Assembly: GCF_013410775.1 (NCBI RefSeq) | Contig: NZ_JACCFH010000001.1 | Coordinates: 4,526,001 to 4,590,000, forward strand | Direction: 5' to 3' | Source: Sphaerotilus montanus | GTDB taxonomy: Bacteria > Pseudomonadota > Gammaproteobacteria > Burkholderiales > Burkholderiaceae_C | Length of the DNA stretch: 64,000 nt | In this document: piece after piece, positions 23,246-35,697 of the stretch | How the letters are laid out: every line of letters begins with the position of its first letter | How positions within the stretch are numbered: the first letter of the stretch is position 1 | Notes under the pieces: generated by a model | What the model was told of the DNA's origin: nothing | Seen by the model: only the letters and a program-made list of their open reading frames with translations | The model's database searches: none | Translations under genes and position numbers: made by a program

Positions 23246-23677
23246 ATGAGTACGCCCCTGGAGCGCTGCCACCTCGTCGATCTGCCGAAGATCTCCGACC
23301 CGCGCGGCAACCTGACCTTCATAGAGGGCGGGCGCCACATTCCCTTCGACATCCAGCGCGTCTACTACCTCTACGACGTGCCAGGCGGCTCCGAACGCGG
23401 CGGTCATGCCCACAAGGGCCTGCACCAGCTCATCGTCGCCATGTCAGGCAGCTTCGACGTGATCCTCGACGACGGCACCGCCAAGCGCCGCTTCCACCTC
23501 AATCGCTCCTACTACGGGCTCTACGTCTGCCCGATGATCTGGCGAGAGCTGGACAACTTCTCGTCCGGCTCGGTCTGCATGGTGCTGGCGTCCAACCGCT
23601 ACGACGAGGACGACTATTACCGCGACTACGACCAGTTCCTCGCCGCCGCCCTGCCCGCTCCACGCTCCCAGCCATGA
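23246..23677 (+). CDS. fdtA: FdtA/QdtA-family dTDP-6-deoxy-hexulose 3,4-ketoisomerase
   Basis: This 143-residue cupin (WxcM/FdtA family) isomerises dTDP-4-keto-6-deoxyglucose to the 3-keto sugar that is then aminated. It shows [17 protein letters not shown] at the N-terminus, the family motif [19 protein letters not shown] with the active-site histidines near residues 52-54, the strand [16 protein letters not shown] and [15 protein letters not shown]. FdtA (galacto product) and QdtA (gluco product) cannot be told apart from the sequence by eye. The stop codon overlaps the aminotransferase start by four bases. No rmlA/rmlB genes for the dTDP-sugar precursor are in this window. Confidence 0.87.
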   Translation: MSTPLERCHLVDLPKISDPRGNLTFIEGGRHIPFDIQRVYYLYDVPGGSERGGHAHKGLHQLIVAMSGSFDVILDDGTAKRRFHLNRSYYGLYVCPMIWRELDNFSSGSVCMVLASNRYDEDDYYRDYDQFLAAALPAPRSQP

Positions 23678-24774
23678 TCGACTTCCTCAACCTCAAGCGC
23701 GTCAACGCGCCCCATGAAGCCGCGCTGCAGGCCGCCGCCGCCCGCGTGATCGCCTCCGGTTGGTACGTGCTTGGCCAGGAATGCGACCACTTCGAGGTCG
23801 AGTTCGCTGCGTGGTGCGGCGTGCGCCACGCCATCGGCGTCGCCAACGGGCTGGACGCGCTGCACCTGATCCTGCGCGCGATGGAAATCGGCCCAGGCGA
23901 CGAAGTGATCGTGCCGTCGAACACCTTCATCGCCACCTGGCTGGCGGTGAGCCAGGTGGGCGCGGTGCCCGTGCCGGTCGAGCCACGCCCTGACACCGCC
24001 AACCTGAACCCCGAGCTGGTCGAAGCTGCGATCACACCGCGCACCCGGGCAATCCTGCCGGTCCACCTCTACGGCCAGACCGCCGAGATGGCCGCGCTGC
24101 GCGTCATCGCCGACCGCCACGGCCTGAAGCTGATCGAGGACGCGGCGCAGGCCCACGGTGCGCGTCACCACGGCGTGCGCGCTGGTGCGCTGGGCGACGC
24201 GGCCGGGTTCAGTTTCTACCCCGGCAAGAACCTCGGCGCGCTCGGCGACGGTGGCGCGGTGACGACGAACGACGACGCGCTGGCGGCCAGGCTGCGCCAG
24301 TTGCGCAATTACGGCTCATCCCGCAAGTACCACCACGAGACCATCGGCGTGAACTCGCGCCTGGACGAACTCCAGGCGGCGATGCTGCGCGTCAAGCTGC
24401 CCGCGATGGACACGGAAAACGCCGTGCGCCACCGCCTCGCGCAGCGCTACCTCGCCGGGCTGGCGGACGTGAACGTCGGCCTGCCGCGCACGGTCGAGGG
24501 ATGCGAGCCGGTGTGGCACCTGTTCGTCGTGCGGGTGGCCGAGCGCGCACGCGTGCAGGCCGCACTGGCCGAGCGCGGCATCACGACGCTGGTCCACTAC
24601 CCCATCGCCTGCCACGAACAGCAGGCCTATGCCGACCGCCACTGGCCGGCGCTGCCCATTGCCAGCGCGCTACAGCACCAGGTGCTGAGCCTGCCGATCA
24701 GCCCGGTGCACACCGAGGCCGAGGTTGACACCGTCGTCGCCGCACTGACCGACATCGTCGGACGCCGGAGCTGA
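23674..24774 (+). CDS. DegT/DnrJ/EryC1-family sugar aminotransferase
   Basis: This 366-residue PLP enzyme converts the 3-keto sugar from the FdtA product to the 3-amino sugar (FdtB/QdtB role). It has [13 protein letters not shown] near residues 90-102, the [11 protein letters not shown] motif near 152, and the PLP lysine in [16 protein letters not shown] near residue 188, followed by [28 protein letters not shown]. The sequence is complete and collinear with the family. It overlaps fdtA (ATGA) and ends five bases before the next glycosyltransferase, so the whole run from 20422 is probably one transcript. Confidence 0.88.
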   Translation: MIDFLNLKRVNAPHEAALQAAAARVIASGWYVLGQECDHFEVEFAAWCGVRHAIGVANGLDALHLILRAMEIGPGDEVIVPSNTFIATWLAVSQVGAVPVPVEPRPDTANLNPELVEAAITPRTRAILPVHLYGQTAEMAALRVIADRHGLKLIEDAAQAHGARHHGVRAGALGDAAGFSFYPGKNLGALGDGGAVTTNDDALAARLRQLRNYGSSRKYHHETIGVNSRLDELQAAMLRVKLPAMDTENAVRHRLAQRYLAGLADVNVGLPRTVEGCEPVWHLFVVRVAERARVQAALAERGITTLVHYPIACHEQQAYADRHWPALPIASALQHQVLSLPISPVHTEAEVDTVVAALTDIVGRRS

Positions 24775-24779
24775 GCGCC

Positions 24780-25784
24780 ATGAGCGACCCGACGCGCCGC
24801 CCCCGCATCACGCTGGTGGTGTTCGCCTACAACCAGTCCGCGATGATCGATGCCGCCATCGACAGCGCGCTGGTCCAGGTCTGCGAGCCCATCGAGATCC
24901 TGCTGTCCGACGACGCCTCGCCGGACGACACCTTCGCCCGCATGCAGGCCAGGGCCGCCACCTACCAGGGGCCGCACCAGGTCCGGGTGCGCCGCAACGC
25001 GAGCAACCTGGGCATCAACGGCCACTTCAACGCAGTCGTCGAGGCGGCGCAGGGCGACCTGCTGGTGATGATGGCCGGCGACGACCTCTCGTTGCCCGAG
25101 CGGGTCGCTCGCGTCGCGCAGGCCTGGGACGCCTCGGGGCAGCGGCTCGACCTGATCGCCAGCCACCTCGTCGACATGAGCCCGGAAGGCGAAGACCTCG
25201 GCGTGGTGCGGGTGGACGACCTGTCGCAGTGGCGCACCGTGGAGGACTGGGCGCAGCGGCGGCCCTACATCATCGGCGCGGCCCATGCGTTCACCCGCCG
25301 GCTGTTCGAGCGCTTCGGCCCGCTGCTGCCCCACGTGTCTTACGAGGATCAGGTCAACCTGCTGCGGGCGCTGTGTGGCGGTGGCGCCTGCACGGTCGAT
25401 GCGGCGCTGGTGCGCTACCGCCGCGGGGGCGTGTCGGACCGGATGCGGGAGTTCTCAGGCGAGCGCTACCTCGCCTGGGTGCGGCGGCTGAATGTCATCC
25501 ACGTCGCGTTGCACCAGCAGTGGCTGCAGGACGCGGCGCGGGCGGGCTGCCTGGAGGTGGTGCAGCGGTCGATCGAGCGCGAGTACCAGCGCGAGCGCTT
25601 CGTCGCCGCCCTGCTGGACGCGCCAGGGGCTGTGTCCCGCTGGCGCATCGCGCTGCAGTCTTCGCCGGTGGACCCTGGCTGGCGCGTGCGCAAGTGCGTG
25701 TACCTGGCCTGGCCGGGGCTGGCCGCGGCCATCCGGGCGGCACAGTCGGCACTCCGGGCGCGCCGCCGGGGTCCGGGGCGCTGA
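24780..25784 (+). CDS. Family 2 glycosyltransferase
   Basis: This 334-residue GT2 enzyme has the opening ITLVVFAYNQSAMIDAAIDSAL, the LLSDDASPDDTFARM loop near residues 40-54 and MMAGDDLSLPERV near 95-107, where GDD is the metal-binding motif. The C-terminal third, with EREYQRERFVAALLDAP and a basic tail, has no recognisable domain. GGAG precedes the ATG. It follows the amino-sugar aminotransferase by five bases and is followed after 30 bases by the MBOAT gene. Donor and acceptor cannot be read. Confidence 0.85.
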   Translation: MSDPTRRPRITLVVFAYNQSAMIDAAIDSALVQVCEPIEILLSDDASPDDTFARMQARAATYQGPHQVRVRRNASNLGINGHFNAVVEAAQGDLLVMMAGDDLSLPERVARVAQAWDASGQRLDLIASHLVDMSPEGEDLGVVRVDDLSQWRTVEDWAQRRPYIIGAAHAFTRRLFERFGPLLPHVSYEDQVNLLRALCGGGACTVDAALVRYRRGGVSDRMREFSGERYLAWVRRLNVIHVALHQQWLQDAARAGCLEVVQRSIEREYQRERFVAALLDAPGAVSRWRIALQSSPVDPGWRVRKCVYLAWPGLAAAIRAAQSALRARRRGPGR

Positions 25785-25814
25785 ACCCACGCGCGGCGCC
25801 AGGCGGACCCGCCG

Positions 25815-27269
25815 ATGTTGTTCAATTCCTACGAGTTCCTGTTCCTGTTCTTCCCGCTGGTGCTGGCCGGGCATTTCCTGCTCGGGCCGCAGCGGGCGCT
25901 GGCGGCGGCGCGATTCCTGGGAGCGGCGTCGCTGTTCTTCTACGGCTGGTGGAGCCTGTCGGCGCTGCCGCTGCTGCTGGCCTCGATCGGTTTCAACTAC
26001 CTCGCCAGCCTGTGGGTCACGCCGCTGGCCGGGCGCAGCGAGCGGGTGCGGCTGTGGCGGCTGCGGGGCGCGCTGGCCGTGAACCTGGGCCTGCTCGCGG
26101 TATTCAAGTACGCCGACTTCTTCATCGGCAACGTCAACGCGGCGGCGGGTATCGCGTGGCCGCTGCCCCACCTGCTGCTGCCGATCGGCATCTCGTTCTA
26201 CACCTTCACGCAGATCGCCTTCCTGGTGGACGCCTGGGCGGGCAAGGTGCGCGAGCGCTCGTTCTCGCACTACCTGCTGTTTGTCACCTACTTCCCGCAC
26301 CTGATCGCCGGCCCGGTGCTGCACCACGCGCAGATGATGCCGCAGTTCGCCGACCCGGCCAGCTACCGGCTCGACCGCGCCAAGCTGGTGCTAGGCCTGG
26401 CCACCTTCACGGTCGGGCTGGCCAAGAAGCTACTGCTGGCGGATCCGATGGGCCAGTACGCCGACGTGGTCTTCGCCGCGGCCGGCCAGGGCGTCGACCT
26501 CACCACGCTGACCGCCTGGCTGGGCGCCCTCGCCTACGCCTTCCAGATCTACTTCGACTTCTCCGGCTACTCGGACATGGCGATCGGGCTGTCGCTGTGC
26601 CTGGGCATCCGGCTGCCGATCAATTTCGACTCGCCCTACCAGGCCACCAGCCTCATCGACTTCTGGCGCCGCTGGCACATCTCGCTGTCCACGTTCCTGC
26701 GCGACTACCTCTACGTGCCGCTCGGCGGCAACCGCCACGGCACCGCGCGGCGTTACCTCAACCTCGTGCTGACCATGCTGCTCGGCGGGCTGTGGCACGG
26801 CGCGTCGTGGACGTTTGTCCTCTGGGGTGCGCTGCACGGCGCCGGGCTAGTGCTCAATCACCTGTGGCGAGCGCGGTTCGGCACGCGGCCTGGCAGCCGG
26901 ATGGGCCGCTGGGCGGGCGCAGGGCTGACCTTCGCCTGGGTGACCTTGGCGTGGGTGGTGTTCCGGGCCGAGTCGATGGAGGTGGCCGGCGCGCTCTACC
27001 GCGGCATGGCCGGGCTCAACGGCTGGTCGAGCCACCCCTTCCGCGGCTTCGACTTGCCCTACCCGGTGGCAGAGTTCTACCAACACTTCCTGGGGTGTGC
27101 CGGGGTGGCGTTCTGCCTGCCCAACTCGGGCACGCTGGCGCGCTGGCTGCCACCCCGGGTGTCGAGTCGCCGCCAAGTCGTGCTGAGTGCGCTCGCCACG
27201 GGAGGGCTGTTCATGGCGGGCGTGGCACATCTGGGGACGCACAGTGCCTTTCTGTACTTCCAGTTCTGA
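25815..27269 (+). CDS. MBOAT-family membrane O-acyltransferase (AlgI-like)
   Basis: This 484-residue polytopic inner-membrane protein belongs to the MBOAT family that moves acetyl groups across the membrane to glycans, as AlgI does for alginate. It has many hydrophobic helices, the early motif LFNSYEFLFLFFPLVL, the LIAGPVLHHAQMMPQF segment, the conserved FDFSGYSDMAIGLSLCLG and NFDSPYQATSLIDFWRRWHISLSTF (split here in reading order), and the catalytic His in LGGLWHGASWTFVLWG near residue 335. It is followed after 27 bases by an SGNH-type protein, the usual partner that completes transfer in the periplasm. The glycan target is inferred to be the polymer made by this locus. Confidence 0.9.
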   Translation: MLFNSYEFLFLFFPLVLAGHFLLGPQRALAAARFLGAASLFFYGWWSLSALPLLLASIGFNYLASLWVTPLAGRSERVRLWRLRGALAVNLGLLAVFKYADFFIGNVNAAAGIAWPLPHLLLPIGISFYTFTQIAFLVDAWAGKVRERSFSHYLLFVTYFPHLIAGPVLHHAQMMPQFADPASYRLDRAKLVLGLATFTVGLAKKLLLADPMGQYADVVFAAAGQGVDLTTLTAWLGALAYAFQIYFDFSGYSDMAIGLSLCLGIRLPINFDSPYQATSLIDFWRRWHISLSTFLRDYLYVPLGGNRHGTARRYLNLVLTMLLGGLWHGASWTFVLWGALHGAGLVLNHLWRARFGTRPGSRMGRWAGAGLTFAWVTLAWVVFRAESMEVAGALYRGMAGLNGWSSHPFRGFDLPYPVAEFYQHFLGCAGVAFCLPNSGTLARWLPPRVSSRRQVVLSALATGGLFMAGVAHLGTHSAFLYFQF

Positions 27270-27296
27270 TGATGCCGGACAGACCATGCGCACGCC

Positions 27297-28328
27297 ATGA
27301 AACCGCCTGACACCAACGACACCGCCCAGCGACTGTGGCTGCGGGTGTTCGGTACCTGCCTGGCTGTGGTGGCCACCCTGCTGCTCTGGACGGTCCTGAC
27401 CCCGCCGTTCCAGGGCGATCTGACCCGCATCGGCAGGCTCTCGGAAACCGCGTTCGGACCGAACGTACAGGCGCCTGCGACGGACCCGGCGCTGCGCTTG
27501 TCCAGCGCGCTGGACGAGGCTGACGTGCTGGTCATCGGCGACAGTTTCTCAGCGCCCCTGCGCTGGCAGGCGGTGCTGGTCGCGCAGGGCCTGAAAGTCG
27601 CCACCGTGCACTGGGAGATGCTCGGTCCGGTCTGCGCCGATCTGGAATCGACGCTGCGCAGACAGGGGTTCCACAGCCGGACCGTGGTGATCGAATCGGT
27701 GGAGCGCGCGCTGGCCGACCGGCTCGACCGCTCCCTGGCCTGCGCCACCCGCCGAGACCCCCACCCGCTGCAGACTCGCCAGATGGCCCCCAGGGACCAC
27801 GAAACGGCCGGCGTATTCGGTCTGAACACCCGTGAGTCCCTGTTCACCGGGCTGCTGACGACCCGGCACACCTGGCGGGCCCTGCATGCGAACGCCCCGG
27901 AAGTGGTCAACCGTCACGATGGCGCCGAGCAGGTCCGTATCCAGCGCATGACCGACGGCTGCCAGCGCTTCAGCCACCGGGCCTGCGACCGCGGCCTGTT
28001 CTTCGCGCAGGACCGGACAGCGCCGCCCTTCTCGCCCGCCCTGGTGGAGCGGATGCAGCGGCTCTCCGCCCGGCATCCCGGACTGGCCATCACCTGGCTC
28101 GTGGTGCCCAACAAGACCAGCATCTACCTGGAGCCCGACCGGGCCGCCAGCATCGGCGCCGTGCTGGAAACCACCGGACTCGGCCCGGACCTGTTCAGCC
28201 ACTTCGTGCACCTGAGCCGCCAGACCCGCGACCTCTACAGTCCGAACGACACCCACACCTCAACGGCGGGTCACCAGGCGCTCGGGCAGCGCCTGATCGA
28301 CTGGCTGGACCGCCCCATGCACCGGTGA
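27297..28328 (+). CDS. SGNH/AlgX-like acyltransferase partner
   Basis: This 343-residue protein has an N-terminal membrane anchor (LFGTCLAVVATLLLWTVL region, residues about 16-36) with the rest in the periplasm. The SGNH hydrolase features are VLVIGDSFSAPLRWQ near residues 79-93, with the nucleophile Ser in GDSFS, and a C-terminal NDTHTSTAGHQALGQ near residue 320 supplying the Asp-x-His pair. This arrangement is seen in AlgX/AlgJ-type proteins that accept acetyl groups from an MBOAT partner, which is encoded 27 bases upstream. It has four scattered cysteines. The acylated substrate is unknown. Confidence 0.8.
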   Translation: MKPPDTNDTAQRLWLRVFGTCLAVVATLLLWTVLTPPFQGDLTRIGRLSETAFGPNVQAPATDPALRLSSALDEADVLVIGDSFSAPLRWQAVLVAQGLKVATVHWEMLGPVCADLESTLRRQGFHSRTVVIESVERALADRLDRSLACATRRDPHPLQTRQMAPRDHETAGVFGLNTRESLFTGLLTTRHTWRALHANAPEVVNRHDGAEQVRIQRMTDGCQRFSHRACDRGLFFAQDRTAPPFSPALVERMQRLSARHPGLAITWLVVPNKTSIYLEPDRAASIGAVLETTGLGPDLFSHFVHLSRQTRDLYSPNDTHTSTAGHQALGQRLIDWLDRPMHR

Positions 28329-28430
28329 CCCCTGGTTCCAGGGGGAAACCGTGGCAATGTGCACACCGCAGCAGCGTCAGCCCTCACTACCATTCCGGCA
28401 CTACAGCGAGTGCATTTCCGCGTCAATCCC

Positions 28431-29630
28431 ATGCTTCACCAGCGTCCCCTGAATTCCGCCCGACGCCCCCGGATCGCGATCGTCACCAACATGCCGTCGC
28501 CCTACCGGATCCCGGTGTTCGCCGCCCTGCCCGCCCTGACAGGTGCCGACGTGCACTGCCTCTACCTGACGCGCAAGGAAGGCAACCGGGACTGGCAGCT
28601 GGAGACCCGCTCGGACCTGGTGCAGACCCACTTCCCGCCATCCCGGGAGCTGCAGGTCGGCGACAAGTACATCCACTTCACCGCCGGTCTGCCCGCGCTG
28701 CTGTCGGACATCGCCCCCGACGTGATCGTCACCACCTCGTTCAGCCAGCCCTACCTCGCGGCCTTCGTCCATGCCTGGCGCAGGCACATTCCGCACGTGG
28801 CCATGACCGACGGCACCGACACATCCGAACAGACCCTGACCTGGATCCACCGGCAGGTCCGCCGCGCCGTGTTCGCACGCTCGGCGGCGTTCGTGGGTCC
28901 GAGCCTGGGTGCCCGGCGGCTGTTCGCCTCGTACGGCATCGCGCCGGACGCCATCTTCCAGTCGCACCTGTGTGCCGACATGGCCCGCTTCCAGGCGGTC
29001 GACCAGGCGGCAGCCGTGGCAGGGGTGGAGCGGCCGGTCGACTTCATCTTCAGCGGGCGGATGCACCCGGTCAAGAACCCCGGTTTCGCGATGGAGGTGG
29101 CCGCCGGTGTGGCACGCCGCATCGGCCGGCGGGTCTCGATGGTCTTCCTGGGGAAAGGGCCGCTGTGGGACAGCCTGCAGGCACAGGCACGCGACCTGGC
29201 GGATCTGGTCGACGTGCAGTTCCCCGGCTTTCTCGACCAGGCCGCCCTGCCCCAGGCCTACCGGCAGGGCAAGGTCTTCCTGTTCCCGTCGAGCTGGGAT
29301 CCCTGGGGCGTGGTGGCCAACGAGGCCTGTGCGGTCGGCCTGCCGGTGCTGGTGACGCCGGTGGCCGGCTCGGCCGGCGAGATCGTGCGCGACCACGAGA
29401 ACGGCCGCGTCCTGCCGCTCGACCTGCCCGCCTGGATCGATGCCGCCAGCGCGCTGCTGACCGACGCGGCACTGTGGCAGCGCATGTCCGCCCGCAGCCG
29501 CGCACTGGTGGCCGACTACACCTACGACAACGCGGCGCGCGGTCTGGCGGACGCCCTGGACTTTGCCAGGCGCCACGACACGGCGCCGGCACACCGTCTG
29601 GCGCTGCACACCGGATCGGATCCCGCCTGA
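28431..29630 (+). CDS. Family 4 glycosyltransferase
   Basis: This GT-B enzyme of about 399 residues starts its N-terminal Rossmann domain with RIAIVTNMPSPYRIPVF. The C-terminal domain has VDFIFSGRMHPVKNPGFAMEV near residue 205, a GKGPLWDSLQ turn, and the nucleotide-sugar binding segment FPSSWDPWGVVANEACAVGLPVL near residue 285, with the E of the GT4 EX7E motif. The ATG at 28431 places the conserved strand 14 residues in; an in-frame ATG at 28359 would add 24 residues. It ends the plus-strand glycan run and is convergent with aauR. Confidence 0.87.
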   Translation: MLHQRPLNSARRPRIAIVTNMPSPYRIPVFAALPALTGADVHCLYLTRKEGNRDWQLETRSDLVQTHFPPSRELQVGDKYIHFTAGLPALLSDIAPDVIVTTSFSQPYLAAFVHAWRRHIPHVAMTDGTDTSEQTLTWIHRQVRRAVFARSAAFVGPSLGARRLFASYGIAPDAIFQSHLCADMARFQAVDQAAAVAGVERPVDFIFSGRMHPVKNPGFAMEVAAGVARRIGRRVSMVFLGKGPLWDSLQAQARDLADLVDVQFPGFLDQAALPQAYRQGKVFLFPSSWDPWGVVANEACAVGLPVLVTPVAGSAGEIVRDHENGRVLPLDLPAWIDAASALLTDAALWQRMSARSRALVADYTYDNAARGLADALDFARRHDTAPAHRLALHTGSDPA

Positions 29631-29639
29631 GCCGGCGGC

Positions 29640-31012
<1,373 letters not shown>

Positions 31013-31016
<4 letters not shown>

Positions 31017-32965
31017 GTCGTGGTGGGCTCTTCTTCAGGGTCAGGGGCAGCCGGCAGGCGCACGGTGAAACAGGCCCCGCCCCCGGGCAGATTGTCCGCC
31101 TCCAGGTCCCCGTGGAACTCGCGCACGATGTCGCGCGAGATCGCCAGGCCCAGGCCGAGGCCGACACCGGCTTCCTTGGTGGTGAAGAAGGGCTCGAACA
31201 GGCGCTGGCGCACGTCCTCGGGCACGCCGGGGCCGCTGTCGGACACCTCGATGCGCAGGGGCGGCGTGCAGGCCGGGTCGGACACGGCCTCCAGCGTCAG
31301 CACCTTCACCGCGGTGTCGCGCATCGCGTCCATCGCGTTGCCGATCAGGTTGATCAGCACCTGCTCCAGCCGGTTCGGGTCGCACCAGGCGATGATCTGG
31401 CCGGGCTCGCAGCGGTTGTGCACCGTGATGCCCTCCTTGCGCAGGCGCTGGTCGTACAGGAACAGCGCGTTGCTGACCGCGTGGGCCACATCGGTCGCCG
31501 CGGGCTGGGCCAGCGACTTGCGGGCAAAGCCCTTGAGCGGCTGGATGATGTTGCCCATCTGGTCGGCCAGCCGGGTGACGAACTGCAGATTGCCCTGCAC
31601 CGCCTTCAGGTCACCCCGGCGCATGAACTCCAGCGCATTGCCCGAGAGCGTGCGGATCGCGCCCAGCGGCTGCGTCAGCTCGTGGGTGATGCCGGTGGCG
31701 AGCTGCCCCAGCACGGCCATCTTGGCGACGTGGACCAGTTCGTCCTGCGCCGCGCGCAGCGTCAGCTCGGCCTGCTCGCGCTCGGCGATCTCGCGGCGCA
31801 GCCGGGTGTTGGAGTCCGTCAGCGCACGCGTGCGGCGGGCCACCTTGTGTTCGAGTTCGGTGTTGGCACGCTCCAGCATCTGGCGCGACTCGATCTTCTG
31901 GCGCGCGATGCGTCGACGCTGGTTCAGGTAGAGCGCCAGCAGCAGCACGAACCCCGCCGCCACGGCCGAGAGCATGCTGTTCAGCACCGCCTGGTTGCGC
32001 ACGCTGCGCAGGTCCGAAAAGATCAGCAGCCGCCAGTCCATGCCATCCAGCGTGCGGCCGAGCACCAGCGTGCTGCTGCGCACCGGGCGGGCCGCGTCGG
32101 AGTCGGGGGGCAGACCGCCGGGCAGCACGCCTTCGAGCACCTGGCTGTCCTCGTCGATCGAGAGCTTCACCGGCAGCGGGAAGCGCGGGATCTGCTGGTT
32201 GTTGTAGAGCCGGGTGATCTGCAGATCGACCCGCCGCTCCAGGGACAGCTCGGCCAGCGCGGTGTAGCGCCACTCCGGCCGCGAGGAGAGGATCACGACC
32301 TGGTTGGTGTCGGCCAGCAGCGCGGGCGCCCCGAGCATGTCCCAGACCTCGTCCACCGGATCGAGGCTGATCTTGATGGTGGCCACGCCGAGCACCCGGG
32401 CACCGTCGCGAATCGGATGCGAGACGAAGTAGCCGGGCTGCCCGCTCTTGGCGCCGATGGCGAAATGGCGACCGACCTGGCCGGACAGGGCTTCGAGAAA
32501 GTAGGGGCGGAAGGACAGGTCCTCGCCGAGCTGGCTGTCATCGCCCAGTTCGCTGTTGCTGGAGGCGACCACCACGCCGCGTTCGTCCAGCACGAACACC
32601 GCCAGGCTGCCCAGGTGGGCGTTCAGGCGGCGCAGGTAGTCGTTGACACGGCTGACACGCAGCGCGTGGCGGGGCTCCAGCAGCAGCGCCTGCACGTCCT
32701 GGTTGAGCTGGATCGTGGCGGGCACGTGTTCCAGCCGCTTGACCATGCCCTCGACGGCGGAGGCGAACAGGTCGAGCCGGTGGTTCGACTCGTCGCGCAG
32801 CGCCAGCGTGCCGTGCTGCTCGCTGATCCGGAATCCGCTCCACCCGGCCAGCCCGACGGCGAGCCCGGCCAGCACGATGCCGAGCAGCCGGCGCAGCGAA
32901 GGCCAGATGGGGCGGCGGGGCCCGAAGATGCGAGACGGTTCCGTGTCAGTTCCCCTGTGCTCCAT
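31013..32965 (-). CDS. aauS: Sensor histidine kinase AauS/DctB-like
   Basis: This membrane kinase of about 650 residues has one transmembrane helix near residue 30, a large periplasmic Cache-type sensor (about 50-310), a second helix near 315-335, a coiled coil, and a DctB-type HisKA with His in GQLATGITHELTQPLGAIR, followed by a HATPase domain (NLIGNAMDAM, DSGPGVPE, GLGLGLAIS). The HELxQP form of the H-box is typical of the DctB/AauS group that pairs with sigma-54 activators. I chose the ATG at 32965; an upstream in-frame start at 33031 would overlap the asparaginase gene. The gap to that gene is 25 bases. Confidence 0.87.
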
Positions 32966-32990
32966 GTCGATCGGATCAGATCGGATCCGG

Positions 32991-34082
<1,092 letters not shown>

Positions 34083-34149
34083 TCAGAAAATGACAGAAAA
34101 ACGCAGGGAATGGGCCGTCGGTGGGACGACAAGGCGTGGCGAACCGGCA

Positions 34150-34169
34150 CGGCCCGGAAAGTCGGGCCG
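34150..34169. other. GC-rich hairpin in the gltL-ansB gap
   Basis: CGGCCCG-GAAAGT-CGGGCCG forms a 7-bp stem with a 6-base loop in the 183-base gap between gltL and ansB. No U-run follows on either strand, so it is not a standard terminator; it could be a processing or mRNA-stability element separating the transporter and asparaginase parts of the operon. I see no convincing promoter in the gap. Confidence 0.4.
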
Positions 34170-34247
34170 CGCGGGGTGTCAGGCTTCAGAGGGGATGGGA
34201 CTGGCCGTCCGCCGTGGGCTGGCGGACCTGCGGGGCCAGAGGGGTGC

Positions 34248-34982
34248 TCAGTGCCCCAGGATCTTGGAGAGGAATTCCTTGGCGCGCGGCGAACGCGCGT
34301 CCGGATTGCCGAAGAACTCGTCCTTGCGGCAGTCCTCGATGATGCGGCCCTGGTCCATGAAGATCACCCGGTGGCTGACCTTCTTCGCGAACCCCATCTC
34401 GTGGGTCACGCACATCATGGTCATGCCCTCGTTGGCGAGCTGCACCATCACGTCCAGCACCTCGCCGACCATCTCGGGGTCGAGCGCCGAGGTCGGCTCG
34501 TCGAACAGCATCACGATCGGGTCCATCGACAGCGCACGCGCGATCGCCACCCGCTGCTGCTGGCCACCGGAGAGCTGACCCGGGAACTTGTCCTTGTGCG
34601 CGATCAGGCCGACGCGCTCCAGCATCTTCAGACCGCGCTTGAGCGCCTCGTCCTGCGAGCGGCCGAGCACCTTGATCTGTGCGAGCGTCAGGTTCTCGGT
34701 CACCGACAGGTGCGGGAACAGCTCGAAGTGCTGGAACACCATGCCGACGCGGCTGCGCAGCTTGGGCAGATCGGTCTTCGGGTCGGCGATCGAGATGCCG
34801 TCCACGACGATGTCGCCCTTCTGGAACGGCTCCAGCGCGTTGACCGTCTTGATCAGCGTGGACTTGCCCGAGCCGGACGGGCCGCAGACGACGACCACTT
34901 CGCCCTTCTTGATGGTCGTGGTGCAGTCGGTGAGCACCTGGAAGCTGCCGTACCACTTGGAGATGTTCTTGATGTCGATCAC
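34248..34982 (-). CDS. gltL: Glutamate/aspartate ABC transporter ATPase GltL
   Basis: This 244-residue ATPase energises uptake of glutamate/aspartate. It has Walker [12 protein letters not shown] near residue 34-43, the Q-loop [13 protein letters not shown], signature [15 protein letters not shown], Walker [16 protein letters not shown] and the switch His in [10 protein letters not shown]. The length is typical for polar amino-acid importers. It lies 31 bases after gltK in the same orientation and is the last transporter subunit before the 183-base gap to ansB. Confidence 0.94.
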   Translation of the reverse strand: MIDIKNISKWYGSFQVLTDCTTTIKKGEVVVVCGPSGSGKSTLIKTVNALEPFQKGDIVVDGISIADPKTDLPKLRSRVGMVFQHFELFPHLSVTENLTLAQIKVLGRSQDEALKRGLKMLERVGLIAHKDKFPGQLSGGQQQRVAIARALSMDPIVMLFDEPTSALDPEMVGEVLDVMVQLANEGMTMMCVTHEMGFAKKVSHRVIFMDQGRIIEDCRKDEFFGNPDARSPRAKEFLSKILGH

Positions 34983-35013
34983 AACGTTGTTCCTCAGCGA
35001 ATCTCAGGGAATC

Positions 35014-35697
35014 TCAGCGAATGATGGCGATCTTCTTCTGCAGACGCTTGACCAGCATCGACAGCGTGAAACAGATCACGAAATACACCACCGTGGCCAC
35101 CAGATAGGTTTCCACCGGCCGGTTGAAGTTCTTGCCGGCGATCTCGAAGCCCTTGAGCAGGTCATAGGCCCCGATCGCATACACCAGCGAGGTGTCCTGG
35201 AACAGGATGATGGTCTGCGTCATCAGCACCGGCAGCATGTTGCGGAAGGCCTGCGGCAGCACGATGAGCTGCATGGTCTGGCGGTAGTTCATGCCGACCG
35301 CGTAGCCGGCGTGGACCTGACCGCGCGGGATCGACTGGATGCCCGCCCGCATGATCTCGGCGAAATAGGCCGCCTCGAACAGCGTGAAGGTGATCACCGC
35401 CGACAGCTCCGCCCCCATCGGCTGCCCGATGAGCAGAGGAATCAGCAGGAAGAACCACAGGATGACCATGACCAGCGGGATGCTGCGCATGGTGTTCACG
35501 TAGAGCGCGGCGGGCATTTCGAGCCACTTCTTGCCCGACAGCCGCAGCAGCGCCAGCAGCGTGCCGAGCACGATGCCGCCGACCATCGCCACCAGCGTGA
35601 GCTGCACCGAGAACCACAGGCCCTTGCTGACGTAGCTCGCCAGCACGTCGGCCGTGAGGAAGGAAAAGTCGAGTTGGAGTCCGGATGCCATGGTCAC
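35014..35697 (-). CDS. gltK: Glutamate/aspartate ABC permease GltK
   Basis: This 227-residue inner-membrane permease has about five hydrophobic segments and the HisM-type EAA loop ending in IPRGQVHAGYAVGMNYRQTMQLIVLPQAFR, which contacts the ATPase. MRSIPLVMVILWFFLLIP is another conserved segment of the family. It pairs with GltJ to form the channel. Its start overlaps the gltJ stop by four bases, so the two subunits are translationally coupled. Confidence 0.93.
   Translation of the reverse strand: MTMASGLQLDFSFLTADVLASYVSKGLWFSVQLTLVAMVGGIVLGTLLALLRLSGKKWLEMPAALYVNTMRSIPLVMVILWFFLLIPLLIGQPMGAELSAVITFTLFEAAYFAEIMRAGIQSIPRGQVHAGYAVGMNYRQTMQLIVLPQAFRNMLPVLMTQTIILFQDTSLVYAIGAYDLLKGFEIAGKNFNRPVETYLVATVVYFVICFTLSMLVKRLQKKIAIIR

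Noticed and set aside
28329-28344. Hairpin CCCCTG-GTTC-CAGGGG after the SGNH gene
   Set aside because: A short stem with no following T-run; probably not a terminator, since the next glycosyltransferase is on the same strand.
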